Notes: a model not told the origin generated them from the letters alone. 64,000 nt of DNA from Dendrolimus kikuchii (GCA_019925095.2 CM034392.1:7576887-7640886), one strand, 5' to 3'; counted from the stretch's first letter, positions 22,413-33,720 are shown. Numbers and translations: made by a program.

Positions 22413-22618
22413 TTAGCTACAATCTTGACGTATATCTTTAACTTTATCCACTTTAAGTAATCTATTCATGAAATACGATGATTTGATGTGCTCTTTGCCT
22501 TTGTTTAGTATTGCTGGAATTTGATCATGATAATAACGCCACAGTCTACCGACATTAAATCTTGCATCCAGTCGACTATCATATACATATTTTGTCACTG
22601 TCTGCTTTTGGTAATTCG
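22413..22618 (-). CDS. Candidate terminal exon, product unknown
   Basis: On the minus strand an acceptor-like stretch (TTTGCTTTTGTGCAG, with GTTAGTATGAT further upstream) ends at 22619. The exon then opens in phase 1 and encodes about 68 residues before a TAA at 22413. The translation includes NYQKQTVTKYVYDSRLDARF, then NVGRLWRYYHDQIPAILNKG, and a lysine-rich end. Codon use and lack of low complexity look host-like, and no mobile-element motif is recognisable. Its incoming phase matches the outgoing phase of the LDLa exon 12.8 kb upstream on the same strand, but one third of random pairs would match. The stop could instead lie in an intron if a weak donor (AAAGTTAAAG) is used. A decayed, unrecognised transposon protein remains an alternative. 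Confidence 0.33.
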
Positions 22619-22639
22619 CTGCACAAAAGCAAATCATAC

Positions 22640-24130
22640 TAACATTCTTTATTCTATCCTTGTTATTATTATGTTTATATTGGACAGGTCAACCAAATTG
22701 AATGGCACAGTTTGGTTTATTTTTTAATAGTGACTTTTCACTCAAATACGTAAAGTATTGACAACAGCCCGGTGCAGACTAAGCGAGTTCTTGTCCATGG
22801 ACCATAACGACAGTTCAAATAAGCTAGTTACGACGACGAGTGTTCAAATAAGCCTTCTTTAGTACGTAATAAAATAAACCTCATTGACATTAGGTCGAAA
22901 ATTACGTAAATGTTGCATATTTCCGAATCAAACCCCACATCTTTATTGAAACACAAGTTAGAGAATCGAAAGCGAAGCTACTATATAGCTTAATATAACC
23001 TTGTCAACTTCTTTAAAGGCATTTAATTCTTTGTCTATTTTGTTGTTAATGGAAATTGCTTAACAACCTGTGTAAATAAAATAAACAATATAGAAAGAAA
23101 TAGCAAACGTGTTTGTGTCGTAGCAAATAAAAAAATAGCGAGACATAAAAACACAATAGGTAGACTCTAAAGAAATAACAAGGTTACACAGAAGTAATTT
23201 GCTATAACAAATGATTATGTCGGAGGCTGAAAGTACACAGAAAGTATTTCTAATCAAGCAGCACAATGGCTCAATACGAACGAGACGAAATAAAGCGAAT
23301 CCATCAGTTACATGCAGGTCTTTGTTTTTGATAGATCGAGGTTATTTTACGACGTTGTTCTCAATTTCTTTGTTAATAATTATATAACATAATTATAATA
23401 CTGTATTTAGATATTAATTAAAGATTTTTCGTTTCTCATATCCTGAAAGTACGCTTGGAGTTGCCTAATCACAGGGATGAAAATAGTACTTTTCGTCCCT
23501 GGTAAACTATTTTCACTACTGTCAATTTTTTTTTAAACTATGCAAACCATAGATGTCCTAACTTTTTTACAGCCACTGTTAAATAGCGAAATAATTATAA
23601 AAAAATCAACACTTTTGTAACATCATTTTATACTTAAGTATAAATTACTTTTCATTAAATTATTATATAATTTACATAAATTTGAGCTAAATATTTACTA
23701 TCATCACTGAGAACAAATACTGGCTGGTAAAATGCCACAGAAAAAGAAATTTACTTGACGTTTCATATGTAACGTATTGAATAAGTCCATCAGATTTAGA
23801 TTAAAGACTAGAGGAGTAGATTATGTTTGTTTAACTAATCACTTTTTATTTACTTTTCTCATATTCGAAATGTAAAGCAGAGTGTTAGCCTCGGGGGAAA
23901 CGCCTATTTAGGCACTCGAATTATTGGCGCCCTTGCTACGCTTGTGTGCCAAACCACCTCATGCCTATGCCACAATTTACTATTACTTTTTTAGTTAATA
24001 TTGTCGATTTTTTTTAATAAAAACACACAAAGCACATACACTTTTATAAGACTTTAGTGTATGACTACAAATTATAGAATCCTAACGTACACGAACAACT
24101 AAGACACATTAATTGATAGACACAAATCCA
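22640..24130. other. Unassigned AT-rich DNA
   Basis: No supported exon or repeat. A minus-strand open frame at 23060..23266 is rich in Cys, Ile and Tyr, lacks splice signals and is probably chance. Confidence 0.4.
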
Positions 24131-24135
24131 GATTG

Positions 24136-24437
24136 ATTTTTTTATATTGTTTCAGTTCAGCGGACAGGCAGACGGCCCACCTGACGCAAAGCGGTTACCA
24201 TCGCCTATGGACCATTTGTAACACCAAACTGCCACCAATGTGCTGCCGCTTTCTAAAAGGAGTGGTACCTGGCCACTAATGCCGGAACACAAGGTTGTTA
24301 TGGCAGCATACTCCAGATCAGGGATGGTAGCCATTCAGACGGGCAAATACCCTACCACCTGGCTGTGGATTGTTTCGTCGCCTTTTACAAGCCGCCTTGC
24401 CACAGGAAATTGTATTGTTTCTCCGGTCCTGCACGTT
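24136..24437 (-). mobile_element. SINE-A, long form
   Basis: Runs from the tail (T-run at about 24137, then CAGTTCAGCGGACAGGCAGA) to the 5' head (GTTTCTCCGGTCCTGCACG). There is a short deletion around the CACAACTCAAGG block. Full marker order is kept, so the copy is near full length. Confidence 0.75.
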
Positions 24438-24639
24438 TATGCTTAGTATAAAATAGAAGAATTAATTTTATTTATGCACTCATAGTCATGTTGGCAAAAT
24501 GAAACCCTTATGTAATCGACATTTTTTAGAGCTAGTAGAAACACAAATAAAAAAATTATTTCTTATACCGCTTTGTATGTCTTTCATGTGTTAATTATTC
24601 TAAGTTTGTTACTTCTCCTTGAATCAAATAAATTAGAGA

Positions 24640-24790
24640 GAGAAAGATAACACTTTGTTGCACACCAAAATATACAATTATAAAAACAAACCATATTTAC
24701 AATATTTTTTAGGTAATACAATAGGCATCCTTGTCACTCAAAACGATCTCGTCCAGGCAAACTAAATCAAACAAATTTCAATCAGCCGCT
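24640..24790 (-). repeat. CR1/Jockey-type LINE 3' UTR fragment
   Basis: ATACAATAGGCATCCTTGTC, then AACGATCTCGTCCAGGCAAA is a diverged form of the inverted LINE 3' block. The tail side carries ACACTTTGTTGCACACC. Confidence 0.45.
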
Positions 24791-25113
24791 GTAGCTGGTG
24801 CAAAAAAAAGGCAATAGATACATAAAGACTCAAACTAATTTAATAAATAAATATATAAATACATATATAGTCATATATACACACATGTACAATAATATAT
24901 TTCAAAATACTTAAGTTATTATAATATAATAACATAGTTTGAACGATTTTCAGCGCAATATTTTAACTGATTTCTATTCCGACATTTCGGTCACTTTTCA
25001 GTAGCCGAACTAATATAAGTGTGCTATTTTAATTAATTAGTGATGTTCCTTTATGATTTTTATTTAAGTCAATATCGATAAATTTATATATTTAATGATC
25101 GATATATAAAGAA

Positions 25114-25227
<114 letters not shown>

Positions 25228-25229
25228 AT

Positions 25230-26100
25230 AACGATATTGGGGGCTAACCCCAAATTTGTAACTAATGTTTCCTTCTAAACTCAGTCGATGAAGTGAAATA
25301 TTGAAAAAAAAAGACCTATTTTTAGAGCGTTAAAATACTTTCCCTGTAAATCGTTTAGATATTACGAGTAAATACATTTTATTAAATTTAAAGATAGACT
25401 TTAAAAGTAAAGAAAGTTATTATTTTATAAAATTTTATAAAATAATTCCAAATATATATCGCCTCTTAGCTTTGGTTATGTGTTTGTTATCTTGAAAATT
25501 GAAATATTAAAAAACTTATATACAATTTTTTTGCATTTTAAAAGATACCACGGTTTTTCGAAAAATGTAATCGGAAAGGATGATTTTAATTACCAAAAAA
25601 AATGGTTTGTCGGATTTACTTATCACGTTACTGACGCAAAGACACGATATAGTAAATATGCGTGACAAAACAATACACAATGACCAAACAAGGCATTAAA
25701 ATAAGAAAGAACCGTAATCATAGAATTGGACACAGGTCATTTCAGCCAGCTGGTTAGAAAAAGGTCTGAGACCGAACCGCCCGCAGGTAAAGCTGAACTG
25801 GATTAAGTTTCATTTTCTTACCCATTTCTCAAAAGAAAGGATTCGCTGAAAGCAATACGCGCGATCAGTGTAATGTTACGCTACGCTACCCGCATTTCCT
25901 TTTAATATTCTGCGGGTAATGGTTTTCCTTATATTATAATACGTTCCAGTTCCATATTGACTTAGTGGAAGTGAAACAAGTAATGTTAATGGAATTATTA
26001 AAATGTTCTTTAAGACACATTTATTTACAATGTTTTTGTTGTTCAGTTCGCTACAATGGTAGTACACAAAGGAATTAAAAGTTCATACAACCACCAAATC
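25230..26100. other. Unassigned AT-rich DNA
   Basis: No recognised repeat or exon. Open frames at 25480 (plus) and 25876 (minus) have no domains or splice context. Confidence 0.4.
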
Positions 26101-26121
26101 ACTAATGGCCAGTACCTATAT

Positions 26122-26280
26122 ACATACATACATACATAACTTCACGCCAGTTCCCTTGCGGGGTAGGCACGAACAACAGAGCGCCATTCAGGCTTATTCT
26201 TACACACCTCACTTGCTTCTTTGACATTCATAACTCTTGTCATGCACGCTCGTCTGTTCTTAAGGCTCCTGACATACCTA
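26122..26280 (-). mobile_element. LINE-T 3' fragment with 13-bp target duplication
   Basis: A 159-bp insertion that starts with the ACATACATACATACATA tail and continues AACTTCACGCCAGTTCCCTT, TTATTCTTACACACCTCACT and TTAAGGCTCCTGACAT. It is therefore the inverse of the C-terminal coding end of the element at 37441..39682. The direct repeat CCAGTACCTATAT lies at 26109..26121 and 26281..26293. Divergence from the full element is low. Confidence 0.9.
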
Positions 26281-26427
26281 CCAGTACCTATATCCTACTA
26301 TTTATTCACTTTCCTCATTATCGGTTGAATTTTGATGAAACTTAAGTCAAATTTTAACTGATAGTAAATCAAATTAAAGCTTAGTAAGATATAGGAATCA
26401 ACCAGTAGTTGGTACGGTAACTCTTAA

Positions 26428-26625
26428 GTACCACACACCTGGTCTAGAGTATGCCGCCATAACAACCTTCGGTTGTGTTCCTGGATTAGTGGCCAGGTTA
26501 CAGCCCCATCTACGAGTCCCGTAGCACTTTGGTAATACCTTTAGTGTTGCAAATGTTTATAGGCATCGGCGACCACTTTCACCACACCACCACAATACCA
26601 CCACACCACATCAATAAAAAAAAGA
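26428..26625 (+). mobile_element. SINE-A, diverged copy
   Basis: Sense orientation: ACCTGGTCTAGAGTATGCCG, CATAACAACCTTCGGTTGTG, TTAGTGTTGCAAATG and CATCGGCGACCACTTTC are present. The usual TGGGCCGTCTGCCTG end is replaced by a run of CCACACCAC repeats before the CAATAAAAAAAA tail. It is the most diverged of the longer copies. Confidence 0.65.
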
Positions 26626-26789
26626 TTTACTACACAAATATGTACTAGATCTAGAGCATCTGCTTCAGAGCCCGGTGTTCACATTTCTACATGTTCCACA
26701 TTTTACATGTTTATTATGACACCATTGACAGCATATTATCATCGTTCTCTAACTCAGTCGACATTATCCTTGTAGATACTATATTAGGG

Positions 26790-26790
26790 A

Positions 26791-26827
<37 letters not shown>
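26790..26827. repeat. (TG)n microsatellite
   Basis: About 18 TG units with a single TA interruption near the end. Confidence 0.9.
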
Positions 26828-27045
26828 AGGATTCGGAGGCAGTTTCTCGCGACAGCTTCGTTTTAGAAGCGAACGTGGAGAACCGGTCGCTGAGAGTCCC
26901 ACACACCTTCGATGCAGGCCTTATGCCTTTGGCCATTCGGCCTTTCCTCCGAAGGGCCCGGGGATGGTGTACAAAAACATTCCCCTGCCTTATAAAAAAG
27001 GGCATGTAGACAAGTGGAATTAGCGCTAAGCTAATAAAATGTTTT

Positions 27046-27835
27046 TGTAACTAAAGCAAAACCGACTTCACACTAAAAACCAAAAAATAAATATTTAACC
27101 GACTTCTTTCTATAACATTTTGAAGTCGGTGCCAATTAAAATATAAAAGAACAACAACAAATTTACAAAATTTAGTAATTTTCAAGATGTTGTAGAAAGA
27201 AGTCGGTTAAATATTTTTTTTATGGTTTTTAGTGTGTAGTCGGTTTTGTTTTTGGTAAAAAAAAAATTTTACTTTTTAGCTGCGCAAATACAACATTAGC
27301 TTTAGAAATAATATGTTAAACATCTGTGGAAATTGTACAACCAGCACGCGTATACAAATTTGCCATCTCACTCTTCGGTTTACATGCTCTTCAATAAAGG
27401 TTGCTCTAAATTTCCTGGCGATTCACTAATCAGATTCTAACTGGGTGACCATGCGACTACCTCTAGGGTATTTACTTACGAATAAAAAAAAATCGATCTA
27501 CAATTGACGGAGAAATCGCGTAACATGGATATAATAAATTAAGCGCCTGTAGAAAATACATAGTATAATAGTTACATGCATATACAAGCTTTTTTCCACG
27601 AATTTAGGCACTCGGCGTTCTTTAATAAGGGTTATTCTTGATTTACCTGGGATCCGATCTACTCATTAGATCCTGACTTGATGATTATAACACTACCTCG
27701 GGAGTATACAATTCACGCGTACCGAAAGAAGTTTGAAAATCGGTTTACAATTGACTGAGAAATCTAGTAACGAACATACAAAAAAACCACACGGACGAAT
27801 TAAGAAACTCCTCCTTTATAAAGTCGGTTAAAAAT
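27046..27835. mobile_element. AACCGACTTC-type MITE plus diverged tandem units
   Basis: AAAACCGACTTCACACTAAA and TATTTAACCGACTTCTTTCT (27054..27109) are inverted at 27190..27248, giving arms of about 60 bases around an A-rich centre. Immediately after lie two diverged units (about 27280..27540 and 27560..27780). Each ends in a CTACAATTGACGGAGAAATC-like block and TAACATACA-type sequence, closing with CTTTATAAAGTCGGTTAAAA at 27815..27835. The same AAGTCGGTTAAA end word bounds both parts, so this may be one larger element with an internal foldback. Confidence 0.55.
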
Positions 27836-27839
27836 ATAT

Positions 27840-28745
27840 GGGAATGACATATCGTTACACTAAGTATGAGTAAGCTGAGGCCTGACCGGATGTCATGCCA
27901 ACATATTTGTTCCTCACATACGAGTAATTAGCCAGTTTTCGTATAGTGCTGGCTAATGGTTAGTAATGATTAATGGTCTGACAAACTTTTATTATATAAG
28001 ACAACAAATAAAATATCAAAAAATCAATAGTCTCGGATTTAATCATTGCTGGCTTTGTTCTAAATATAAGGCAATTTCAATGTACTACATGCTACAGTTG
28101 CATGCAAAGTGCATTTTAACTACTAGTAGTCGGGACGGCGCCAAGAAATGTGTTCGTTACTTAACGAGGCCCACGTAGGAGATTTAAATCGTTTTTAGTT
28201 AAGGTTAATTTTGAGTGAATTTTGCTAATTTCAGTTTTGTCTTCCTGATTCTAGTAGACTAAAACTAAAGTATAATACTGGACTTATTTAATAAACTATT
28301 GGTAGCTATATTGAACAGCATGACACGAAATAAGAAAATAAGAATACAACCCTTACTTTACTTGTTGAAAAAAGAAAGAAAAATAACAAAAAAGAAAATA
28401 ACAAGATTCCCCCCCTCTAATTTATCCCTAGTTATTAAAAGAAAAGAAATAAAAAGAAAAGAAAAATATAAATCTCCATTTGGACCTATAATCTAGGAGA
28501 AGGTGATAAAAAAACCCTTTCTTTAGATATTTTTCAATTAATTATCTGTAAAAAAATCTTATCACGATGCTTGGCTATGACAACTGGGTCAAAAGAGATT
28601 TACAAAGCGAACGTAAGTATAAATGAATGTTAATTAAAATCTCACAGCTCATCTTTGTCTTTGTCAAGTAATATGCAAAATGTTAAAAGTGAATATTAAA
28701 ATAAAAGCCTGGGATTCTCGTCTATTGAACATTTTTTTATAACGG
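27840..28745. other. Unassigned DNA with A-rich stretch
   Basis: 28330..28460 is strongly A-rich and purine-biased (AAAGAAAATAACAAG, AAAAGAAAAGAAAAA). No exon or repeat is recognised. Confidence 0.4.
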
Positions 28746-28755
28746 TTAGGTTTGT

Positions 28756-28817
28756 TTATATATTTATATATATATATATATACAACAAAAAAATATAATA
28801 TATATATATATATATTA
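28756..28817. repeat. (TA)n arrays flanking an A-rich spacer
   Basis: Two TA runs separated by ACAACAAAAAAATATAA. They immediately precede a coding-like remnant. Confidence 0.85.
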
Positions 28818-28825
28818 CCGCTATA

Positions 28826-28985
28826 TATAAGTGAGCTGAGTTTAGATGTGCAAAATCGTGATATAAGCCTAATAAGTGCTTATCAGAATATTGAAAATGT
28901 GGTTCAAATATTTGGACGAGCAATAACTGAACCTGATACCTACTATAAAAAGGTTTTGGAAGCGGTGAATAAACTGTCATTTTAA
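28826..28985 (+). pseudogene. Possible hAT-family transposase remnant
   Basis: A 53-codon open stretch reads LSLDVQNRDISLISAYQNIE, NVVQIFGRAITEPDTYYKKV, LEAVNKLSF and a stop. The layout (LS--LQ---DI--A---I------L-R) resembles the middle region of hAT-type transposase-derived proteins such as the ZMYM1/DUF4371 group. Codon use is far less AT-biased than the adjoining microsatellite. No catalytic or dimerisation motif remains, so the assignment is tentative. Confidence 0.35.
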
Positions 28986-29095
28986 GGAGTGGAGCGAGCT
29001 ACTAATAAAAAAATATAGACTTACAACTTTCAAGAATTAGCGTGCCCCCAAAAAAGAAGTGACAAAAAAAGGCCTGTATATATACATACATACAT

Positions 29096-29103
<8 letters not shown>

Positions 29104-29152
<49 letters not shown>
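29104..29152. repeat. (TA)n microsatellite
   Basis: About 24 TA units preceded by (CATA)n and (CA)n steps (TACATACATACACACACATA), a typical graded simple repeat. Confidence 0.9.
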
Positions 29153-29155
<3 letters not shown>

Positions 29156-29224
29156 ATTATATAAGTAATATAAATGAGTCGTAGAAATGTATGTACGCGT
29201 AGCAACTTAAGAACGACTTTACCA

Positions 29225-29405
29225 ACAAACATCCGGGGGGATGTTTTAGATTCACAATTGGAATCGGTAAGTGGCGCTGGGATCGGGTTCTAGGATCCTC
29301 CTAATCTCCTGGGCCGATTTTGATGATTTTATTTTTGTGGGGTTGCATGGCTCCCCGAATGGTTTAGATTCACAATTGGAACCGTTATGTGGCGCTTTTG
29401 AATAG
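29225..29405 (+). repeat. Two units of the 13.9 kb tandem-repeat family
   Basis: GATGTTTTAGATTCACAATT followed by GGAATCGGTAAGTGGCGCTG occurs twice (29239.. and 29357..), separated by TCCTAATCTCCTGGGCCGAT. These match the 100-bp units at 13866..14190. Confidence 0.55.
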
Positions 29406-29752
29406 GAATAACCCAGAAAGCTTATGATGCTAACATTTCTCTATTTTCGGTCTGTTTAATACAATCTAAACTGATTACGGTTATAATAACAGGTCTGATT
29501 TTTGAGCCGGTCTTGTGATTATATGAGGTTTATACAGTGTATTGGGTCAAATATCGGCGCGCATTCAAATTTCGGACAGATTGATAGGGCATTTTTTCAT
29601 CATGCCTGGCATAATTCTTTATCCGCTTATATAAGCTTGAATTTTTGTCGTTTTACTAGACACAGACTCTCAAATGTATAGGTGAATCGCATTACTCCAT
29701 TTTTATGATCGGCATCAGTCCAAAATTGCAAAAAAACTTTTTAAAAGTTTAC

Positions 29753-29794
29753 ACACACACACACATACATAACTTCACGCCAGTTCCCCTTCCC
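29753..29794 (-). mobile_element. 42-bp LINE-T insertion with 12-bp target duplication
   Basis: Between two copies of TTAAAAGTTTAC (29741..29752 and 29795..29806) lies only ACACACACACACATACATAA, CTTCACGCCAGTTCCCC and a few more bases, the extreme 3' end of LINE-T. The usual CATA tail has become an (AC)n run. It is one of the shortest recognisable LINE insertions one could hope to call by eye; the duplication makes it secure. Confidence 0.8.
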
Positions 29795-30145
29795 TTAAAA
29801 GTTTACGTCTACACTAAAGTGCTTTCGTGTTCTTTGGAGTTCAATTTTCAATTCGCCTGTCGTCGTGCTATATATATATGCTATAGTAATTGTAAATGTG
29901 CTATAGTAAATGATTCGATTAATTATAAGACCACTAGAGAATACCCCGCGGCGGCGCCGCGGGTCAATCTCTATCTAGTGCGTGTCTCTTGTTTAAAGAG
30001 TTTACAACACAGGTTACATTGTATTCAATTTTTATGTTACTGCTATTTGACTCGAAAGATTCACTTCATTTTATATCGCAAACTATCCCATCTCCCGAAT
30101 GAAAAGTATCTATGCCAGTTTTCGGTAATAAAACTACATAATTAT

Positions 30146-30300
30146 GTACACCAAAATGACCAAATCGACCAAATCGATCACATCGATCACACCAACCACA
30201 TCAACCACAGCGACCTCATCGACCACATCGACCACATCGACCTCATCGACCACATCGAGCACACCGAACACATCGACCACATCGACCAAAATGATCAAAT
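30146..30300. repeat. 9-bp minisatellite (ACCACATCG unit)
   Basis: About 17 imperfect units with variants such as ACCTCATCG, ATCACATCG and ACCAAAATG. Because the unit is a multiple of three, two frames stay open: one as a Thr/Ser repeat (TSTTSTTSTS) and one as an Asp-His-Ile repeat. No start or splice context supports translation. Confidence 0.8.
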
Positions 30301-30482
30301 TAACCGAATTGACGATAATGGCAAATCACAAAATAAAAACCAGGATAAATTTTTGTTTTGGAATTCCTGAGATAATTAGTTTTTCCGTAAACGCATAACA
30401 AACAGAGAAGCAAATATGATTTAATCCCGGAAACGATCCCATTTTTGGGGATAAAAACTATCCTATGTTCATCCTCGGCATC

Positions 30483-30484
<2 letters not shown>

Positions 30485-30547
<63 letters not shown>
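30485..30547. repeat. (TA)n microsatellite abutting a LINE-type end
   Basis: About 30 TA units run directly into CTAGCTGTCCCGGCAGACGT at 30548, so array and retroelement end share a boundary. Confidence 0.9.
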
Positions 30548-30548
<1 letters not shown>

Positions 30549-30860
30549 TAGCTGTCCCGGCAGACGTTGTTCTGCCCTGAAGAAATAAAATTTAGAACCC
30601 GATTCCAGCGCCACCTACCGGGTCCAAATGTAAGCTATCCTATCTTTCAAGTCGGATCAAACTGCACACGGTGTGCAAATTTGATTAAAATCGGTTAAGT
30701 AGTTTAGGAGTCCATCGCGGACAAACAACGTGACACGTAATTTATATATATTAAGAAGAAAGATATATATATATATACTGAGTTTCAGCCAAATCGGTTC
30801 AGTAGTTTTTCCGTGAAAACGGAACAGACAGACAAATAGAGATACTTTCGCATTTATAAT
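30548..30860 (+). repeat. AGCTGTCCCGGCAGACGTTG-type LINE 3' repeat
   Basis: CTGCCCTGAAGAAATAAAAT, CAGCGCCACCTACCGGGTCC, AAATCGGTTAAGTAGTTTAG and GTGACACGTAATTTATATAT appear in order. A second related tail follows (CAGCCAAATCGGTTCAGTAG ... GACAGACAAATAGAG). Non-coding. Confidence 0.6.
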
Positions 30861-30864
30861 ATTA

Positions 30865-33215
30865 AAAATAATAACACACGGAGAAGATTATTTAAGCATT
30901 TAAGCCTTTATATGGTAAAAAACATACAATACATTATCACATAAACACCTGAACTTTTGCATTGTAAGCCTGCGAAAACCTTTATATTATTACATTTATT
31001 CCAAAAAATGCAAGACGCGCCCGCAATATCAAACAGATATATACGAATAAAACCGGTTTCACGCCATAACACCAGAATAATATGAATTTTCTTTTGGCTG
31101 TAAAATAGAAGGTCTGTCGTCGTAAATCATTACCCAGCGACGAAGTTTTAAATCAAAAGGGAGAGAACAAACTCCCATTATTTGATCATGGGAGTTTCCG
31201 GACGAAATGGCCGCCGGTCCGGTTATGGTTTAGTGAACAAGGCAACAAACCTGTTTCCAACGGATTTATTGTTTTACGAATCGAACTGTTATTAAAAAAT
31301 TGTAATTTTAAATGAAAAAAACATGACCACTTTATTATTACATACGTATGTATGTAAGCCTGTACCATGCTTGTTTCCCATAGGGGTAGGCAGAGACGAT
31401 AAATTTCCACTTGCTACGATCTTGACATACATCTTTGGCTTTAATACAACTTTATTATTAAATTATTTATTATTTAATTTTAAAGTAACATTTACACATC
31501 CACCACATATTTATACGAGTGTAGCCTAAATGATAGGCTAGCTAAATTCTTTAAATTTTTTCTGCCATTCAAATTCTTTTTTTTTATTCAAAGCAAGTTC
31601 CACAGGAGAACATTTTTTGTATTGTATGAAACAATGGGACAATGTGGAACCATGTGGAAAGTCGGTATTATACCTAATTACTTATATAAATTTTACGAAA
31701 AATGAGATATTACCTATATTATATAGTGGTATTGTTTATTACTTAATTCAAATGAAATTAACAAAACATGCATAAGTCAATGTTAAAACTTTAACTAATA
31801 AAAAATTAAAATATCTCTACTGGAAAGTATTATTTCAGAATTCACAAAGGGTGACTGAAAATATACGTTCACCTTATTCTCCAAGCTGTTACCACGTCAT
31901 GTTCCGGAAGACGTCATAAGAAAAAGGTTTATGCCTTAGAAGATTACTTCGAGCTAAAATCTTTTTTACGAGCAAAACCTATTCCCATTTTATTATGTGA
32001 AAGTTTACTACTAAAATAATATAATGATTTTAAATGGTTTTTGTTAATGACGTATATTAAATATATGCAATATAAAATACACCTGTCGATTGCAATAAAT
32101 TTATATAATTTAGTCTAAGATCCCAAGACCTGGGTTAGAGTAGTGTTACAGTTATTTAGTAGCATAGTTGTTCTTGTCATGTTTCTTTTTAAATTTAATA
32201 ATTAATTTTGTTATGTACCCTCCTATTTCTAAACGATACAATAGACCATTTCCTTAATTGAACAATAATGTTATATTTTTATTTATTCTGTGATTAGCAC
32301 CTGTATTTTTATAGTGTAGTTGTCTATAATTTATCATAAATTTGTGTAACAGTATTTATATGATGTTGTAACTGTGTAGTTTATAATTCAAAATCTCTCA
32401 ATTGCATATAGACGGTATTCATTACATTTTATTTTCATGTTGGCAGACCCGATAGATTTATACTGTGTTCGGTTTATTTTATTACATGTAAAACTTTAAG
32501 TATAATATTTTATATAATATCTTACATAAAATATTATCTAAAATTTCCAAACAATAAAGTATTAAATTCTTTTCATTCATAACCCTTTAATTAAAATAGT
32601 TTATCAATGACTTCAATCCGCTACCGGTTTTGCAAATTTGTTAAGTTTCATATGCTGTAAAATTGTTGGAGGGATGGTGAGGTAGCCCAAAAATGCTTGT
32701 CGAGTGTGAAAAATCAGTGTCTGTAATATGTAAAAACCGTAAGGTTTTCTGATTACAAATATGGGACCAGTTGCTGTTCTTTTATTATCATAAACCCTTC
32801 TGAGTTGTTAATACCAAGAAATTAAATTAAAGTTTCTGTGTGTCTAATTTCAAAATAAATGCCAAACTGCTATTTATATGACGATCATAAATTACAGTTT
32901 TTAAAATTTATGTCTGAATGGTCTGAAAGTATCTCGAAACGGTTCAACGGATTTCAATAAACATTTTAGTGATTTTTTAATCTTAAATATACCTAGTATC
33001 TTATATGATAATGGAATGTTTTTTTGCCCTATACATATTAGTATCTTATATTTTGATATTTAGTAGCGTTCAAAACATATGAATATAAAGTCCCGCACAA
33101 ATCAAGTATCAGCCACACTAGTTCTTTATCAAAATCCTGTATCTGGTATAAAATTTACTCCAACATACATAAGTTACACACATATCGAACCTGTTATAGA
33201 AGAACATCATAAGCG
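30865..33215. other. Unassigned AT-rich DNA
   Basis: I find no supported exon or dated repeat. The patch 31140..31270 is somewhat GC-richer (GGCCGCCGGTCCGGTTATGG) without a recognisable product. Several AATAAA words occur but belong to no visible gene. Confidence 0.4.
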
Positions 33216-33220
33216 ACATA

Positions 33221-33380
33221 TCGTCGGCGTCAATGCAGGACATTCTAACTATATTTTTCGTAAAATTATTTTTTTCATCAAATTGTTATATGTACAATAG
33301 GTATAGTAATATGTAACAATTTTGTCGAAAAAAACATTTTCACCGTAGAATGTAAATACCAGTTTCTGCATTGACGCCAA
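33221..33380. mobile_element. MITE-C copy 1
   Basis: TCGTCGGCGTCAATGCAGGA at the left is mirrored by TTTCTGCATTGACGCC at the right. Further inside, CATTCTAACTATATTTTTCG pairs loosely with the AAACATTTTCACCGTAGAATG side. A second copy with the same end word lies at 35246..35399. It is non-coding. Confidence 0.65.
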
Positions 33381-33399
33381 GTGGCTGCGCCGAGGAACA

Positions 33400-33720
33400 C
33401 CTCTTTATAAATTCTTCCTCCCCATCTTCGCCATCAAGAAAAGAATAAAACTTTTAAATGAAGAATGCGCAAAACAAGACACATTCAGGAGTGTCAGTGC
33501 TGTCACCGCAATATATGGCTATATAGTGAGATTGTTGGAACACAATAAAGAAATAAACCATTATATTTTAATTTAATAACATATCCTAGTGAGTATGTGT
33601 ACCCCGGGGGGACGAGTGCAGTGTGGCGGTGGACTGGTGGCAAGGTAAGTCACTCTTCCCTTGCTTTTTCTTCCACGTCACTTTGCTTCCCCCGACCATC
33701 GCGTCGCATCCGCACCAAAG
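33400..33720 (+). other. Possible LTR-like or mobile remnant with GC-rich end
   Basis: ACAATAAAGAAATAAACC at 33542..33560 could be a poly(A) signal region. It is followed by TATGTGTACCCCGGGGGGAC and a GGCAAGGTAAGT that looks like a splice donor. This could be a degenerate LTR border or an untranslated exon edge. Nothing distinguishes the two from sequence alone. Confidence 0.25.

Noticed and set aside
29705..30370. Longest non-LINE open frame (221 codons) as a gene
   Set aside because: Its length comes from the 9-bp minisatellite, and it crosses the 42-bp LINE insertion. No start context, splice sites or domain.
33575..33660. GC-rich stretch ending GGCAAGGTAAGT as a host exon end
   Set aside because: No clear acceptor or coding frame. 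It resembles a mobile-element border as much as an exon; listed only as a low-confidence feature.
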